37,235 nt of DNA. It comes from Ignavibacteriota bacterium (GTDB lineage Bacteria; Bacteroidota; Ignavibacteria; Kapaibacteriales; UBA2268). Below, one piece after another: positions 1 to 7,731 of the stretch (its first letter is position 1; each line of letters opens with the position of its first letter). The notes under the pieces were generated by a model that searched no databases, was not told the DNA's origin, and saw only the letters and a program-made list of their open reading frames with translations. Both the position numbers and the translations under genes were made by a program. Location of the stretch: the NCBI GenBank assembly GCA_020437395.1, contig JAGQWJ010000001.1:1-37235 (forward strand), read 5' to 3'.

Positions 1-280
1 TACCGTAAGCTCCTCTTCCTCGTTTACCCTTTTGTCGTCTAGCTCCAAAGAAACTTTCATCGACTTCTACTTCACCAGTAAATGGTTTTTCTTGCTCACT
101 TAATAATGATATTCTCAATCTAAGAGCAGTTAGAATATTATTTACACTATTTCGACTTAAATTACTTAATTTGCTTATCTGAGTAGCATTCAAATCTACA
201 GAAAAATACTTAATTATTTCTCTAGTTTTTGCTTCAGAAATCCTTGAACGATATATATATTTGTTACTCATTGGTGTCAT
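1..280 (-). CDS. IS1595-family (ISXO2/IS1016-like) transposase, N-terminal part
   Basis: Translating the minus strand gives an open frame of about 93 residues running off the window start. It begins MTPMSNKYIYRSRISEAK, with a second possible start at 271. Residues from about 20 to 60 look like a helix-turn-helix (ATQISKLSNLSRNSVNNIL), typical of the N-terminus of these transposases. The end of the visible part, EVEVDESFFGARRQKGKRG, matches the conserved block that holds the first acidic residue of the DDE-type active site. The other catalytic residues lie outside the window, so it cannot be judged whether the element is intact. The open frame and preserved motif suggest a recent arrival. Confidence 0.85.
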   Translation of the reverse strand, partial: MTPMSNKYIYRSRISEAKTREIIKYFSVDLNATQISKLSNLSRNSVNNILTALRLRISLLSEQEKPFTGEVEVDESFFGARRQKGKRGRGAYG

Positions 281-323
281 TGACGTTAAGCTGTTTTAAA
301 GATTGCTTAAGTTGTCATGACCC
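1..323 (-). mobile_element. IS1595-family insertion sequence, one end, cut by window edge
   Basis: The window opens inside an insertion sequence. Its transposase reads leftwards off the edge. About 43 bp outside the transposase start there is a candidate terminal inverted repeat, read on the minus strand as GGGTCATGACAACTTAAGC (outer end at 323). IS1595 elements usually have IRs starting with GGG and make 8 bp target duplications; the 8 bp next to this end would be 324-331. The exact end is inferred, because the other end is outside the window. Confidence 0.7.
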
Positions 324-345
324 AAAAATAATAATGATTTTATAT

Positions 346-351
346 GAGAGG
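346..351 (+). promoter_or_regulatory. ribosome binding site deciding the htrA start
   Basis: GAGAGG lies 6 bases before the ATG at 358. It supports that start over the upstream in-frame ATG at 334 and over the longer open frame starting at 229, which runs into the insertion sequence. Confidence 0.6.
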
Positions 352-357
352 TATGAA

Positions 358-1875
358 ATGAAAAAACAAATGGTTGGATCATCATTATTAATAGCATTTG
401 GAATGTTTATTGGAGTATTACTTATCTCCAATTTCTCTCCAAGTAGCATAGGTGATATTTTTGCTTCCACAAAGAAATTTGGTGCTGACAGTCCCCCTGT
501 TGTGCAATCAGAAGCAATGAGGACCCTGAACAAAGCCTTCACTAGTGCTTCGGAAGCTGTTTTACCAAGTGTAGTTAGCATTGAAGTTACTTCTACTAGA
601 AAAAGTCCAAAAATGCAGGAATTTTTTGAATTTTTCAGACCTCGCGGAGGTCAAGATGAAGAGGAATCATTAGTTAAAGGGAATGGTTCAGGTGTGTTTA
701 TATCTGTTGACGGTTATATTGTAACAAACAACCACGTAGTAGAAGATGCAAAGGATATTAAAGTAACCACTTATGACAAACGCAATTACAAAGCAACCTT
801 AGTTGGAGCAGACCCATTAACAGATCTTGCTGTAATAAAAATTGAAGGAGAAGGAGATTTTCCAGCAGTTCATTTTGCAGATATAAACTCGGTGAAAGTA
901 GGTGAATGGGTTATGGCTGTTGGTAATCCCCTTGGGCTTACCTCTACTGTTACAACGGGTATTGTGAGTGCAATAGGTAGAGGGCATCTGGGTATGAGTA
1001 GAAATAGCTATTCTGTAGAATACTATATTCAAACAGATGCGGCAATTAACCCAGGTAACTCTGGTGGAGGACTTTTTGATATGAATGGCTCTCTGACAGG
1101 TATAAATACTGCTATAGCAACTAGCACAGGGAATTATATTGGTTACGGTTTTGCTATTCCAGTGGATTTAGTCAAATCAGTAATAGATGATTTGATTGAC
1201 GATGGAGAAATCAACCGCGGTTACATTGGTGTGAGTATTAATAGCGTACGCGACGAAGTAGAAGCAAAGGCCTTAGGATTAGACGGAGTGTATGGAGTAG
1301 TAGTAGGCAGCATTTTAAATGGTAGTGCCGCTGAAGACGCAGGAATAGAAGCCGGTGATGTTATATTAGAATTAGACGGCGAGAAGCTTTATTCCTCAGG
1401 CGAATTGCAAAGTAGAATTGCTCAAAAAAGAGCTGGCGATAAAGTAGATGTACTTATTCTAAGAAATGGGAAGAAGATAAAGAAAGTTGTTAAACTACGT
1501 GCTAGAGACGAAGACAACAAAGGTTTTGCTGAGAATAAAAATGACGATGCTGAAACCGGCGTAGGGAAAAACAGTCCAATTAATTTTGAAAAGTTAGGTT
1601 TCAAAGTTGAAAAACTAACAGACAAAATTAAGAAAGAGTACAACACTCAAAATGGAGTATTGATAACAGAAGTTAAGCGTTTTAGTGCAGCTTCGGATCG
1701 AGGTATGTTCCCCAATGGTGTAATAGTGGAAGCAGACAGGAAAAAAGTAAACTCTACTAGAGAACTTAAGGATATAATAGATGAAAAGAAACCAGGCGAA
1801 GCAATGCTTCTTCAAGTAAAGTACCCAGAAGTAACAAGAATTCTTGCAATTCAAATCCCTGAGTCAGAGGGTTAA
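358..1875 (+). CDS. degP: DegP/HtrA-type periplasmic serine protease (Do family)
   Basis: 505-residue trypsin-like protease/chaperone for misfolded envelope proteins. The N-terminus (MKKQMVGSSLLIAFGMFIGV) is a signal peptide or membrane anchor. The catalytic triad is visible: His126 in TNNHVVED, Asp156 in DPLTDLAVIK and Ser235 in NPGNSGGGLFD. Two PDZ domains follow, at about residues 288-378 and 408-500, the usual Do architecture and length. The frame is open upstream to 229, but those codons belong to the insertion sequence; the RBS at 346 and the signal sequence favour 358. The gene is monocistronic, ending at a strong hairpin. Only 34 bp separate the inferred IS end from the ATG, so its native promoter is either very short or has been displaced. 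Confidence 0.93.
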   Translation: MKKQMVGSSLLIAFGMFIGVLLISNFSPSSIGDIFASTKKFGADSPPVVQSEAMRTLNKAFTSASEAVLPSVVSIEVTSTRKSPKMQEFFEFFRPRGGQDEEESLVKGNGSGVFISVDGYIVTNNHVVEDAKDIKVTTYDKRNYKATLVGADPLTDLAVIKIEGEGDFPAVHFADINSVKVGEWVMAVGNPLGLTSTVTTGIVSAIGRGHLGMSRNSYSVEYYIQTDAAINPGNSGGGLFDMNGSLTGINTAIATSTGNYIGYGFAIPVDLVKSVIDDLIDDGEINRGYIGVSINSVRDEVEAKALGLDGVYGVVVGSILNGSAAEDAGIEAGDVILELDGEKLYSSGELQSRIAQKRAGDKVDVLILRNGKKIKKVVKLRARDEDNKGFAENKNDDAETGVGKNSPINFEKLGFKVEKLTDKIKKEYNTQNGVLITEVKRFSAASDRGMFPNGVIVEADRKKVNSTRELKDIIDEKKPGEAMLLQVKYPEVTRILAIQIPESEG

Positions 1876-1904
1876 TTAATAATAATAACTTGATTTTAAT
1901 AATT

Positions 1905-1944
1905 AAATAGTCATTCTTAGAAAGTAAGAATGACTATTTTTTTT
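1905..1944 (+). terminator. Rho-independent terminator after htrA
   Basis: A perfect 15-bp stem (1905-1919 with 1925-1939) around a GAAAG loop, followed by a T run. The A-rich left side could also let it act on the minus strand. Confidence 0.85.
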
Positions 1945-1960
1945 GGTAAAATGGAAATAA

Positions 1961-1993
1961 TAAAAAAGAGGTTACCATATTTTTGGCAACCTC
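1961..1993 (-). terminator. Rho-independent terminator for the tandem-OmpA gene
   Basis: On the minus strand the 9-bp arms GAGGTTGCC and GGTAACCTC (1985-1993 and 1968-1976, one mismatch) enclose an A/T loop and are followed by TTTTTTA. This is 34 bp past the stop of the minus-strand gene. Confidence 0.8.
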
Positions 1994-2026
1994 TAGAAGA
2001 ATTTTAGAAACTTACAGAATTATTTA

Positions 2027-3958
2027 TTACTTATTAGAAGGAATAATATCAATTGTTACGTTTCTATTATACATACGGCCTTCAGGCAATGTGTTATCAA
2101 ATGTTGAAGCTGAATTAGATTCACCATAACCATAAGAAATGATATTGTTCACTTTCTCCGAAGAAGCACCAAATTCACTTACAAAAATATCTTTTGCTTC
2201 ATTAGCTCTTTTCAAAGATATATTAGCATTAACTTCTGTGCTACCAATTGGGTCCGTGTGACCTGAGACTATTAGTATTTCTTCATCATCAACTTTAGGA
2301 GCAACTTTTGTTCTTAAATCTTTTTCAGCATTCTTAATTGCGTCAGATTGTCCGTAATTGAAAAGAATTGTATATCTTTCACCGATTTTAGTATTATCCA
2401 TTTCTTTTGTTAAACTAAACTCTGCTTCATCTTTAATCTTTGTACCATCCATTTGTACTATTTCAATAAATCCTTTGTAATCGCCTTCATCTTTACCTTT
2501 TAAAAGCAAGTATGGAGATACTCTTTCGTTTTGATTGAAAAATGGACCATAAGTAACAGTTTTGTTGTTTTCATCTACGATATTTATGTTCCACGAGTTA
2601 AATTTAACAGTAGGATTAATCGAAACTAATATATCGTTATCTACTGGATATTCATCAACCATTTTCACATTCAATAATCCATAAATTTCTGGTTTATTGA
2701 AAACGAATTCAACTCTTCTGTTCTCAGCATCAGCAAGAGGTCTGTCATTAACAGGAGTTGCTGAACTTCCAGATGGAATACGCGGCATATCTTGACCTTT
2801 AGTTGTTATTCTACTAGCGTCAATACCGTGTATATTAACAAGATAATCTCTAATATTATTAGCAAGTATTTCGCCATCTTTTCCTTTAGGAGCAGATCCT
2901 ATTAATTCAACGCTCAAGTCACTATCATCTTTCATTTCTTGAGCATATATATTAAGAATATTGTGATATACTGCTAACTTTTTGTTTGTTGCAGTTTCGC
3001 CATTCAACTCTTTATTATTAGTTAAGTCAAGAGCATCTGATTTATCGAATGAACTCGCACTTGATTGAGTTAATAAGTTGTATCTTGTTGGAATATTTTG
3101 TTTCGATTCATCAAAGAAAACGTAAGGAATTAGAGGGAAAGATTCTTCAACTACCCTTTGAATAACTTTTCCTTCGTAAGGAGGTAATAAAGTAGCGTAT
3201 TGACCACCAGTGTTACTAGATGTAATGTTTGGTATAAAGTCAATAGCACCAGTTACTCCTATTCTTGCTGTAATAGTTGACCAAGTATCGTCAAAACCAT
3301 CTTGAATTACGTCAAATGTAGGAGATTTTTGTCCCATTAGCCAAGAACCCTCAACGAATGGTGAAAGAACGAATACTTGACTTTTGCCAACAGGAGCAAC
3401 TCTTATATCAAAATTAAATCCAACTTGAGCTCCAAAAGTAAGATCTTTCAGTTCCGTTGCTTCTACTTTTGTTATTGGGTTTGTGCCTGGTAATTTTGAG
3501 TCATAGTCATATTCACCAGCCATTTTCAATCCGAATACCGGACCTACGTAAACGCTAGAATTATCGAACAATAACTCATTAAACTTAAAGTATGGAGCTA
3601 TATTTAAATAAGAGTTGTAAATATCAAATTCAGGTTTGTTATCCAATGATTCATCAGTTACTAATGAACCTCTGTTATCATAACCAATTTGCAAACCAAG
3701 TCCCCACCAAGTAGAAGATATGTATTCAGCTCTAAGCCCCAAATAAGCACCAATTCCAGTCCCATCGTTAGCTGTGAAAGTGAGGAAATGAGTCCCAACA
3801 GGGTCAAAAGTTTGGTAGCCAAGTGCAGCAAAGTTATAGTTAAGACCCAAATCTAGACCCAGTCTGTATTTTTCAGGCCTTTCGGGCTTGTTGCTTTGAG
3901 CTATTAATAAATTTGTAGTAACGATTAGTGCTAGAAGAAAAATTCTAAATGATTTCAT
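2027..3958 (-). CDS. outer-membrane beta-barrel protein with two OmpA domains
   Basis: 643 residues with a signal peptide (MKSFRIFLLALIVTTNLLIA). Residues about 30-242 are rich in alternating hydrophobic/aromatic strands and Gly, as in an outer-membrane beta-barrel. Residues about 278-421 look like a divergent OmpA domain (ANNIRDYLVNIHGIDASRI, then NRRVEFVF). A linker of about 100 residues follows, then a canonical OmpA domain at about 528-640 with SGHTDPIGSTEVNANISLKR and NRNVTIDI. In OmpA domains the Asp of GHTD and the Arg of LKRA bind diaminopimelate, so this protein probably ties the outer membrane to peptidoglycan. It diverges from the OmpA/SPOR-like lipoprotein gene at 4158. A proper terminator follows. 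Confidence 0.85.
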   Translation of the reverse strand: MKSFRIFLLALIVTTNLLIAQSNKPERPEKYRLGLDLGLNYNFAALGYQTFDPVGTHFLTFTANDGTGIGAYLGLRAEYISSTWWGLGLQIGYDNRGSLVTDESLDNKPEFDIYNSYLNIAPYFKFNELLFDNSSVYVGPVFGLKMAGEYDYDSKLPGTNPITKVEATELKDLTFGAQVGFNFDIRVAPVGKSQVFVLSPFVEGSWLMGQKSPTFDVIQDGFDDTWSTITARIGVTGAIDFIPNITSSNTGGQYATLLPPYEGKVIQRVVEESFPLIPYVFFDESKQNIPTRYNLLTQSSASSFDKSDALDLTNNKELNGETATNKKLAVYHNILNIYAQEMKDDSDLSVELIGSAPKGKDGEILANNIRDYLVNIHGIDASRITTKGQDMPRIPSGSSATPVNDRPLADAENRRVEFVFNKPEIYGLLNVKMVDEYPVDNDILVSINPTVKFNSWNINIVDENNKTVTYGPFFNQNERVSPYLLLKGKDEGDYKGFIEIVQMDGTKIKDEAEFSLTKEMDNTKIGERYTILFNYGQSDAIKNAEKDLRTKVAPKVDDEEILIVSGHTDPIGSTEVNANISLKRANEAKDIFVSEFGASSEKVNNIISYGYGESNSASTFDNTLPEGRMYNRNVTIDIIPSNK

Positions 3959-3989
3959 AGTTTTACCAAATTTGTAATTAAAATATTTA

Positions 3990-3997
3990 CAAAATTA
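3990..3997 (-). promoter_or_regulatory. possible Bacteroidota-type -7 element
   Basis: On the minus strand TAATTTTG fits the TAnnTTTG -7 consensus of Bacteroidota, 32 bases before the start of the tandem-OmpA gene. No well-spaced -33 TTG is seen, so it is only a candidate. Confidence 0.3.
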
Positions 3998-4157
3998 TAT
4001 CAATACCTGCAAAGAACCATACGTAAATTTACCTATGCCCTAAAATAAACGTGAATATAAATTAATAATTTTAACTATTTATCAAATATTATTTCATTTC
4101 TTAGATAATATTATTATTTTGATTTTTTACTTCAACAATAATGCTAAGTAAATATAA

Positions 4158-6023
4158 GTGAAAATAATTAGAATAGTTTTATTATTATTGACAGCGAGCA
4201 TGTTTTTTGCATGTACTTCGTCAAAGCCAATATCATCGAATAAGTTTGAGGGGTACAGCCAAATAAGTCAGGGCGAAATAGCTACTATGAAGTGGGATTT
4301 TGCTAATGCTACCAATGTAAAAGTTGACTTATATGACAAACTTTATAACCCGATTGATAGTGCGAAAGTATCACCCAATTCATCAAGAGAATATAAGATT
4401 ACTGCATTTCACGAATCTGACACTGTAGCTTACAAATGGATTGTCGAGGTAAAAAACAAAGAAGAGAATTTGGAACTGGAAAAACCTAAGTTAAAAGATG
4501 TAGAACCCAGCATAGAAATACCAGCTTACTCGCCTAATTCAACAAATTCGAATTATATCAACGGTGCTATAGGTCCCGAAGCCGCCCCCGTTAGAATCAA
4601 AATAATGCAATCAGAAAATAAAGCCAAATCACTTGAGCTTAAAACAATAATTTTAGATGAAAATGGAAATTTTATTAATGGTTTAAACTCAGAAGTAGTC
4701 GATTTATCATTCATTCAGAAGTGCAAAAAAAGTTCTAGCTCCGCAGGTGATTTGCAGATTCAGGAAGTTCATAAGTCTGTGGGAACTGATTATTCCTTAA
4801 TATTTGATAATTCCTCAGTTGCCGAATTCAACTTCCCACTGTTGGAAAGAGTATTGAACTTTTCAGAGTCTTTGAACTCAAATGATAGACTTATGTTCTC
4901 ATATTTCAATCATAACTACACCGAATACTTATCGCTCCAATCGCAAAATGATTTTTACAGCACTTTCAAAGGTTACGATTTACCAAAGCCGAGTGGGCTT
5001 TCGGGTCTATACAAAGCAGTTTATAATAACTTAGTTGATTTCACTGCTCAGGTATCAAAAGATAAGAACAAAGCTCTCATACTAATTACTTATAGCGAAG
5101 ATAACTCTTCACTCATCTATAGTCCGGACGATATAATAAATGCAGCTCAGAACTTTGGAATCCCTATATTTATTATTGCAGTCGGAGATGCCTTCAACTC
5201 ATATACACTTCAAAAAATAGCAAATTCGACTGGTGGTAAACTTTATACGGTACACACTGACAGTTCACACGTTGCTGAACACATATTGAAAGAAATTGAT
5301 TTCTCTCTTAATAATCATTATTCTGTTTCATTAGATTATAACCGTAATGAAAACGAATGTTCGGATGCCTACGGTAAGCTTATACTGAAGTATGGTGACA
5401 AAACTATAGAAGACGGGATTGTGCTTAACCCAACAAAAAGTGAATTTCATTCGTATTATCAATCAGTAGCTATTTTTGAACCAAAAAGTGCAGATATGAG
5501 CGAAGATTATTTATCAAATATAGTTGAGCTATCTAGTGTCTTGAAAAGCAATCCAAGTTATAGAATAAAGTTAATAGGACACAGTGGCAACGAGGGTAGC
5601 AAAGAGTTCAACGCTCAAATTTCAGATAGTAGAGCGAATAAAGTAAGAGAATTAGTTGTAAAAGAAGGTGTTGATTCGAATCAGATTATAGTAGATTCGG
5701 AAGGGTACTCAAAACCATTGTTTATATTAGGTCAAACACCTTGGCAAAACAATTTTAACAGAAGAGTTGAATTGAAGTGGATAAACCCATCTCAAACATC
5801 ACCATTCGAAATTGTCGTGGAACAAGTTTGGACCGAAGAAGAAGCTATTTCTTCGCAAAACAAATGGAACAAAAGAGGGTATAACACATATTATGAGAAT
5901 TTTCTCATTGGTGATGAACCAGTTTATAGAGTTATGCTTTGGGGATTTGAGGATGAGGATGAAGTAAAACAAGTTGCTTCAGCAATAATGAAGAAATATA
6001 AAACAAAAGTAACATACAAATAA
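4158..6023 (+). CDS. lipoprotein with VWA-like, OmpA and SPOR-like regions
   Basis: 621 residues from a GTG start that gives a clean lipoprotein signal (MKIIRIVLLLLTASMFFAC, Cys19 acylated). Residues about 205-385 resemble a von Willebrand factor A fold: SLIFDNSS at the first strand, ALILITYSED in the core and IPIFIIAVGD late in the fold. The metal site is incomplete, because DNSSV replaces DxSxS. Residues about 437-545 are OmpA-like (IKLIGHSGNEGS, later NRRVELKW). Residues about 548-621 have the length and pattern of a SPOR domain, which binds glycan strands lacking stem peptides. I infer a peptidoglycan-associated lipoprotein. It diverges from the tandem-OmpA gene and lies 11 bp before thyX. 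The SPOR call is the least certain part. Confidence 0.75.
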   Translation: MKIIRIVLLLLTASMFFACTSSKPISSNKFEGYSQISQGEIATMKWDFANATNVKVDLYDKLYNPIDSAKVSPNSSREYKITAFHESDTVAYKWIVEVKNKEENLELEKPKLKDVEPSIEIPAYSPNSTNSNYINGAIGPEAAPVRIKIMQSENKAKSLELKTIILDENGNFINGLNSEVVDLSFIQKCKKSSSSAGDLQIQEVHKSVGTDYSLIFDNSSVAEFNFPLLERVLNFSESLNSNDRLMFSYFNHNYTEYLSLQSQNDFYSTFKGYDLPKPSGLSGLYKAVYNNLVDFTAQVSKDKNKALILITYSEDNSSLIYSPDDIINAAQNFGIPIFIIAVGDAFNSYTLQKIANSTGGKLYTVHTDSSHVAEHILKEIDFSLNNHYSVSLDYNRNENECSDAYGKLILKYGDKTIEDGIVLNPTKSEFHSYYQSVAIFEPKSADMSEDYLSNIVELSSVLKSNPSYRIKLIGHSGNEGSKEFNAQISDSRANKVRELVVKEGVDSNQIIVDSEGYSKPLFILGQTPWQNNFNRRVELKWINPSQTSPFEIVVEQVWTEEEAISSQNKWNKRGYNTYYENFLIGDEPVYRVMLWGFEDEDEVKQVASAIMKKYKTKVTYK

Positions 6024-6034
6024 AGAAATAATAA

Positions 6035-6880
6035 ATGAGTAAAGAACAAGTAATTGGGAAAGAGATAAAGTGCTTAGACCACGGATTTGTAAGATTAGTA
6101 GATGTGATGGGAGACGATGGCTCTATAGTACAAGCAGCCAGAGTTTCTTATGGTGCTGGAACTAAAACAGTAAACGAAGACAGAGGACTAATCCGCTATT
6201 TGATGAGACACAAACATACGACACCTTTCGAAATGGTGGAATTCAAATTCCACATTAAGTTGCCGATTTTTATAGCAAGACAATGGATAAGACACAGAAC
6301 AGCAAATGTGAATGAGTATAGTGGTCGCTATTCGATTATGAAAGATGATTTTTATCTTCCTGAACTAGATCAAATTCGCCCTCAGAGTGAAAATAACAAA
6401 CAAGGAAGAAGTGATAAAGCTTTCTCCGAAGAAAAAGCAAGTTCAATAAGAGCAAAGTTAGACAAAGTGCAAAAAGAACTTTATTCGGAATATGAAACTT
6501 TATTAGAAGATGATTTAGCAAGAGAATTAGCTAGAATAAATTTACCATTATCAAATTATACTGAGTGGTATTGGAAAATTGACTTACATAATCTTTTTCA
6601 TTTCCTCCGACTACGAATAGATTCACATGCACAATATGAGATTAGAATCTATGGTGAAGCAATGGCTAGCATAGTAAAGGAAATAGTGCCGCACGCTTGG
6701 CAAGCCTTTGAAGATTATAGTCTGAACTCCGCAAATTTTTCAAAACCAGAATTGAGAGCAATGAAATTATTATTAGAAGGAAAAAATGTAGATGAGTTGG
6801 AGTTGGACTTGGACTCAATAGGTTTGAGTAAAAGAGAATTCAGGGAATTTAAGTTAAAGTTAGAACAAATAAATGAATAG
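6035..6880 (+). CDS. thyX: flavin-dependent thymidylate synthase ThyX
   Basis: Makes dTMP from dUMP using FAD and methylenetetrahydrofolate, replacing ThyA. The 281-residue protein carries the ThyX signature RHRTANVNEYSGRY (RHR at 86-88, Ser at 96), matching RHRx7S, preceded by the substrate-site region TPFEMVEFKFHIKLPIFIAR. Later segments (LHNLFHFLRLRIDSHAQYEIR) carry the dUMP/FAD-contacting His and Arg residues typical of the family. It starts 11 bp after the lipoprotein gene stop, and the next gene may begin inside its last codons (6873), so it probably sits in an operon with both. Confidence 0.96.
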   Translation: MSKEQVIGKEIKCLDHGFVRLVDVMGDDGSIVQAARVSYGAGTKTVNEDRGLIRYLMRHKHTTPFEMVEFKFHIKLPIFIARQWIRHRTANVNEYSGRYSIMKDDFYLPELDQIRPQSENNKQGRSDKAFSEEKASSIRAKLDKVQKELYSEYETLLEDDLARELARINLPLSNYTEWYWKIDLHNLFHFLRLRIDSHAQYEIRIYGEAMASIVKEIVPHAWQAFEDYSLNSANFSKPELRAMKLLLEGKNVDELELDLDSIGLSKREFREFKLKLEQINE

Positions 6881-7622
6881 AATTAATATGATTAAAAAAT
6901 TAATATTTATTTCCAGTTTATTACTACTGTCATTGACTTCAAATGCACAAACAGTAGATGAAGTACTCGAAATGTATTACCAAGGATTAGGTGGAAGAGA
7001 GAAATTCAACTCAATAAAATCGTGGCATTTGATTGGAAATTCGCAATTAGGTCAGAACCCACCGGGTGAGTTTCAGTTTATATATGTAGCCCCCAATAAG
7101 ATGAAAATAAAGACTGTTATAGATACATTTGAAATAGTTCAAGCGATAAGTAACGATAGCACTGGATGGCACCAGATTCCACCTCGTGGCATAGTTACTC
7201 CAACAGCAATGACTCAACAAGAGGTTGATCAGCTAAAAGGTCAACGTGCTTTAGTATTGGGCCCATTTAACAATTACAAGGAAAAAGGAGCTGAACTTAC
7301 TTATAAAGGAGTCGTAATGAAAGATAAGTCGGAGTATAAGAAATTGGTTTTGCAAACGAAAATAGATGGCGAAGATGGTCCAAGGTCGGATATATTCCTA
7401 AATAACGAAACCAATTTAATAGAAATAATAGAGACACAGACACTTAGTGGAGGTGCGCCAGTCACTTTCATTAATAAATTATCAAACTATAAGGATATAG
7501 ACGGATTGATGATTCCATTTACTTATGCAACTTATGTAGGTGATAAAAAATACACTAGCTTAGATTTGGAAACAATAATCCTTAATAAACAATATGAACC
7601 AAGTATATTCGATATGCCCTAA
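6873..7622 (+). CDS. secreted protein resembling outer-membrane lipoprotein-sorting (LolA-like) proteins
   Basis: 249 residues with an N-terminal signal peptide cleaved after about SLTSNAQ. The mature part (VDEVLEMYYQGLGGREKFNS near the start, then repeated beta strands such as KIKTVIDTFEIVQ and the late FIN..NYKDIDGLMIPF pattern) is the layout seen in LolA/LolB-fold and zinc-protease-accessory proteins of Bacteroidota. I infer a periplasmic hydrophobic-ligand or lipoprotein-binding fold without assigning a substrate. The start at 6873 overlaps thyX by 8 bp; an alternative ATG at 6888 gives a cleaner signal peptide (MIKKLIFISSLLLL). Confidence 0.65.
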   Translation: MNRINMIKKLIFISSLLLLSLTSNAQTVDEVLEMYYQGLGGREKFNSIKSWHLIGNSQLGQNPPGEFQFIYVAPNKMKIKTVIDTFEIVQAISNDSTGWHQIPPRGIVTPTAMTQQEVDQLKGQRALVLGPFNNYKEKGAELTYKGVVMKDKSEYKKLVLQTKIDGEDGPRSDIFLNNETNLIEIIETQTLSGGAPVTFINKLSNYKDIDGLMIPFTYATYVGDKKYTSLDLETIILNKQYEPSIFDMP

Positions 7623-7731
7623 AATAGCTAATAATAAAGTAAATACTTTGCTTTAATTTTTAAAATTGGTTATTTTGCATAATTAATAATACCACAAAAA
7701 AGAAAAAAGACATTTACGGGAGTCATTTTAA

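Noticed and set aside
229..357. N-terminal extension of the htrA frame by 43 codons
   Set aside because: Those codons overlap the insertion sequence and transposase start; an RBS and signal peptide mark the start at 358.
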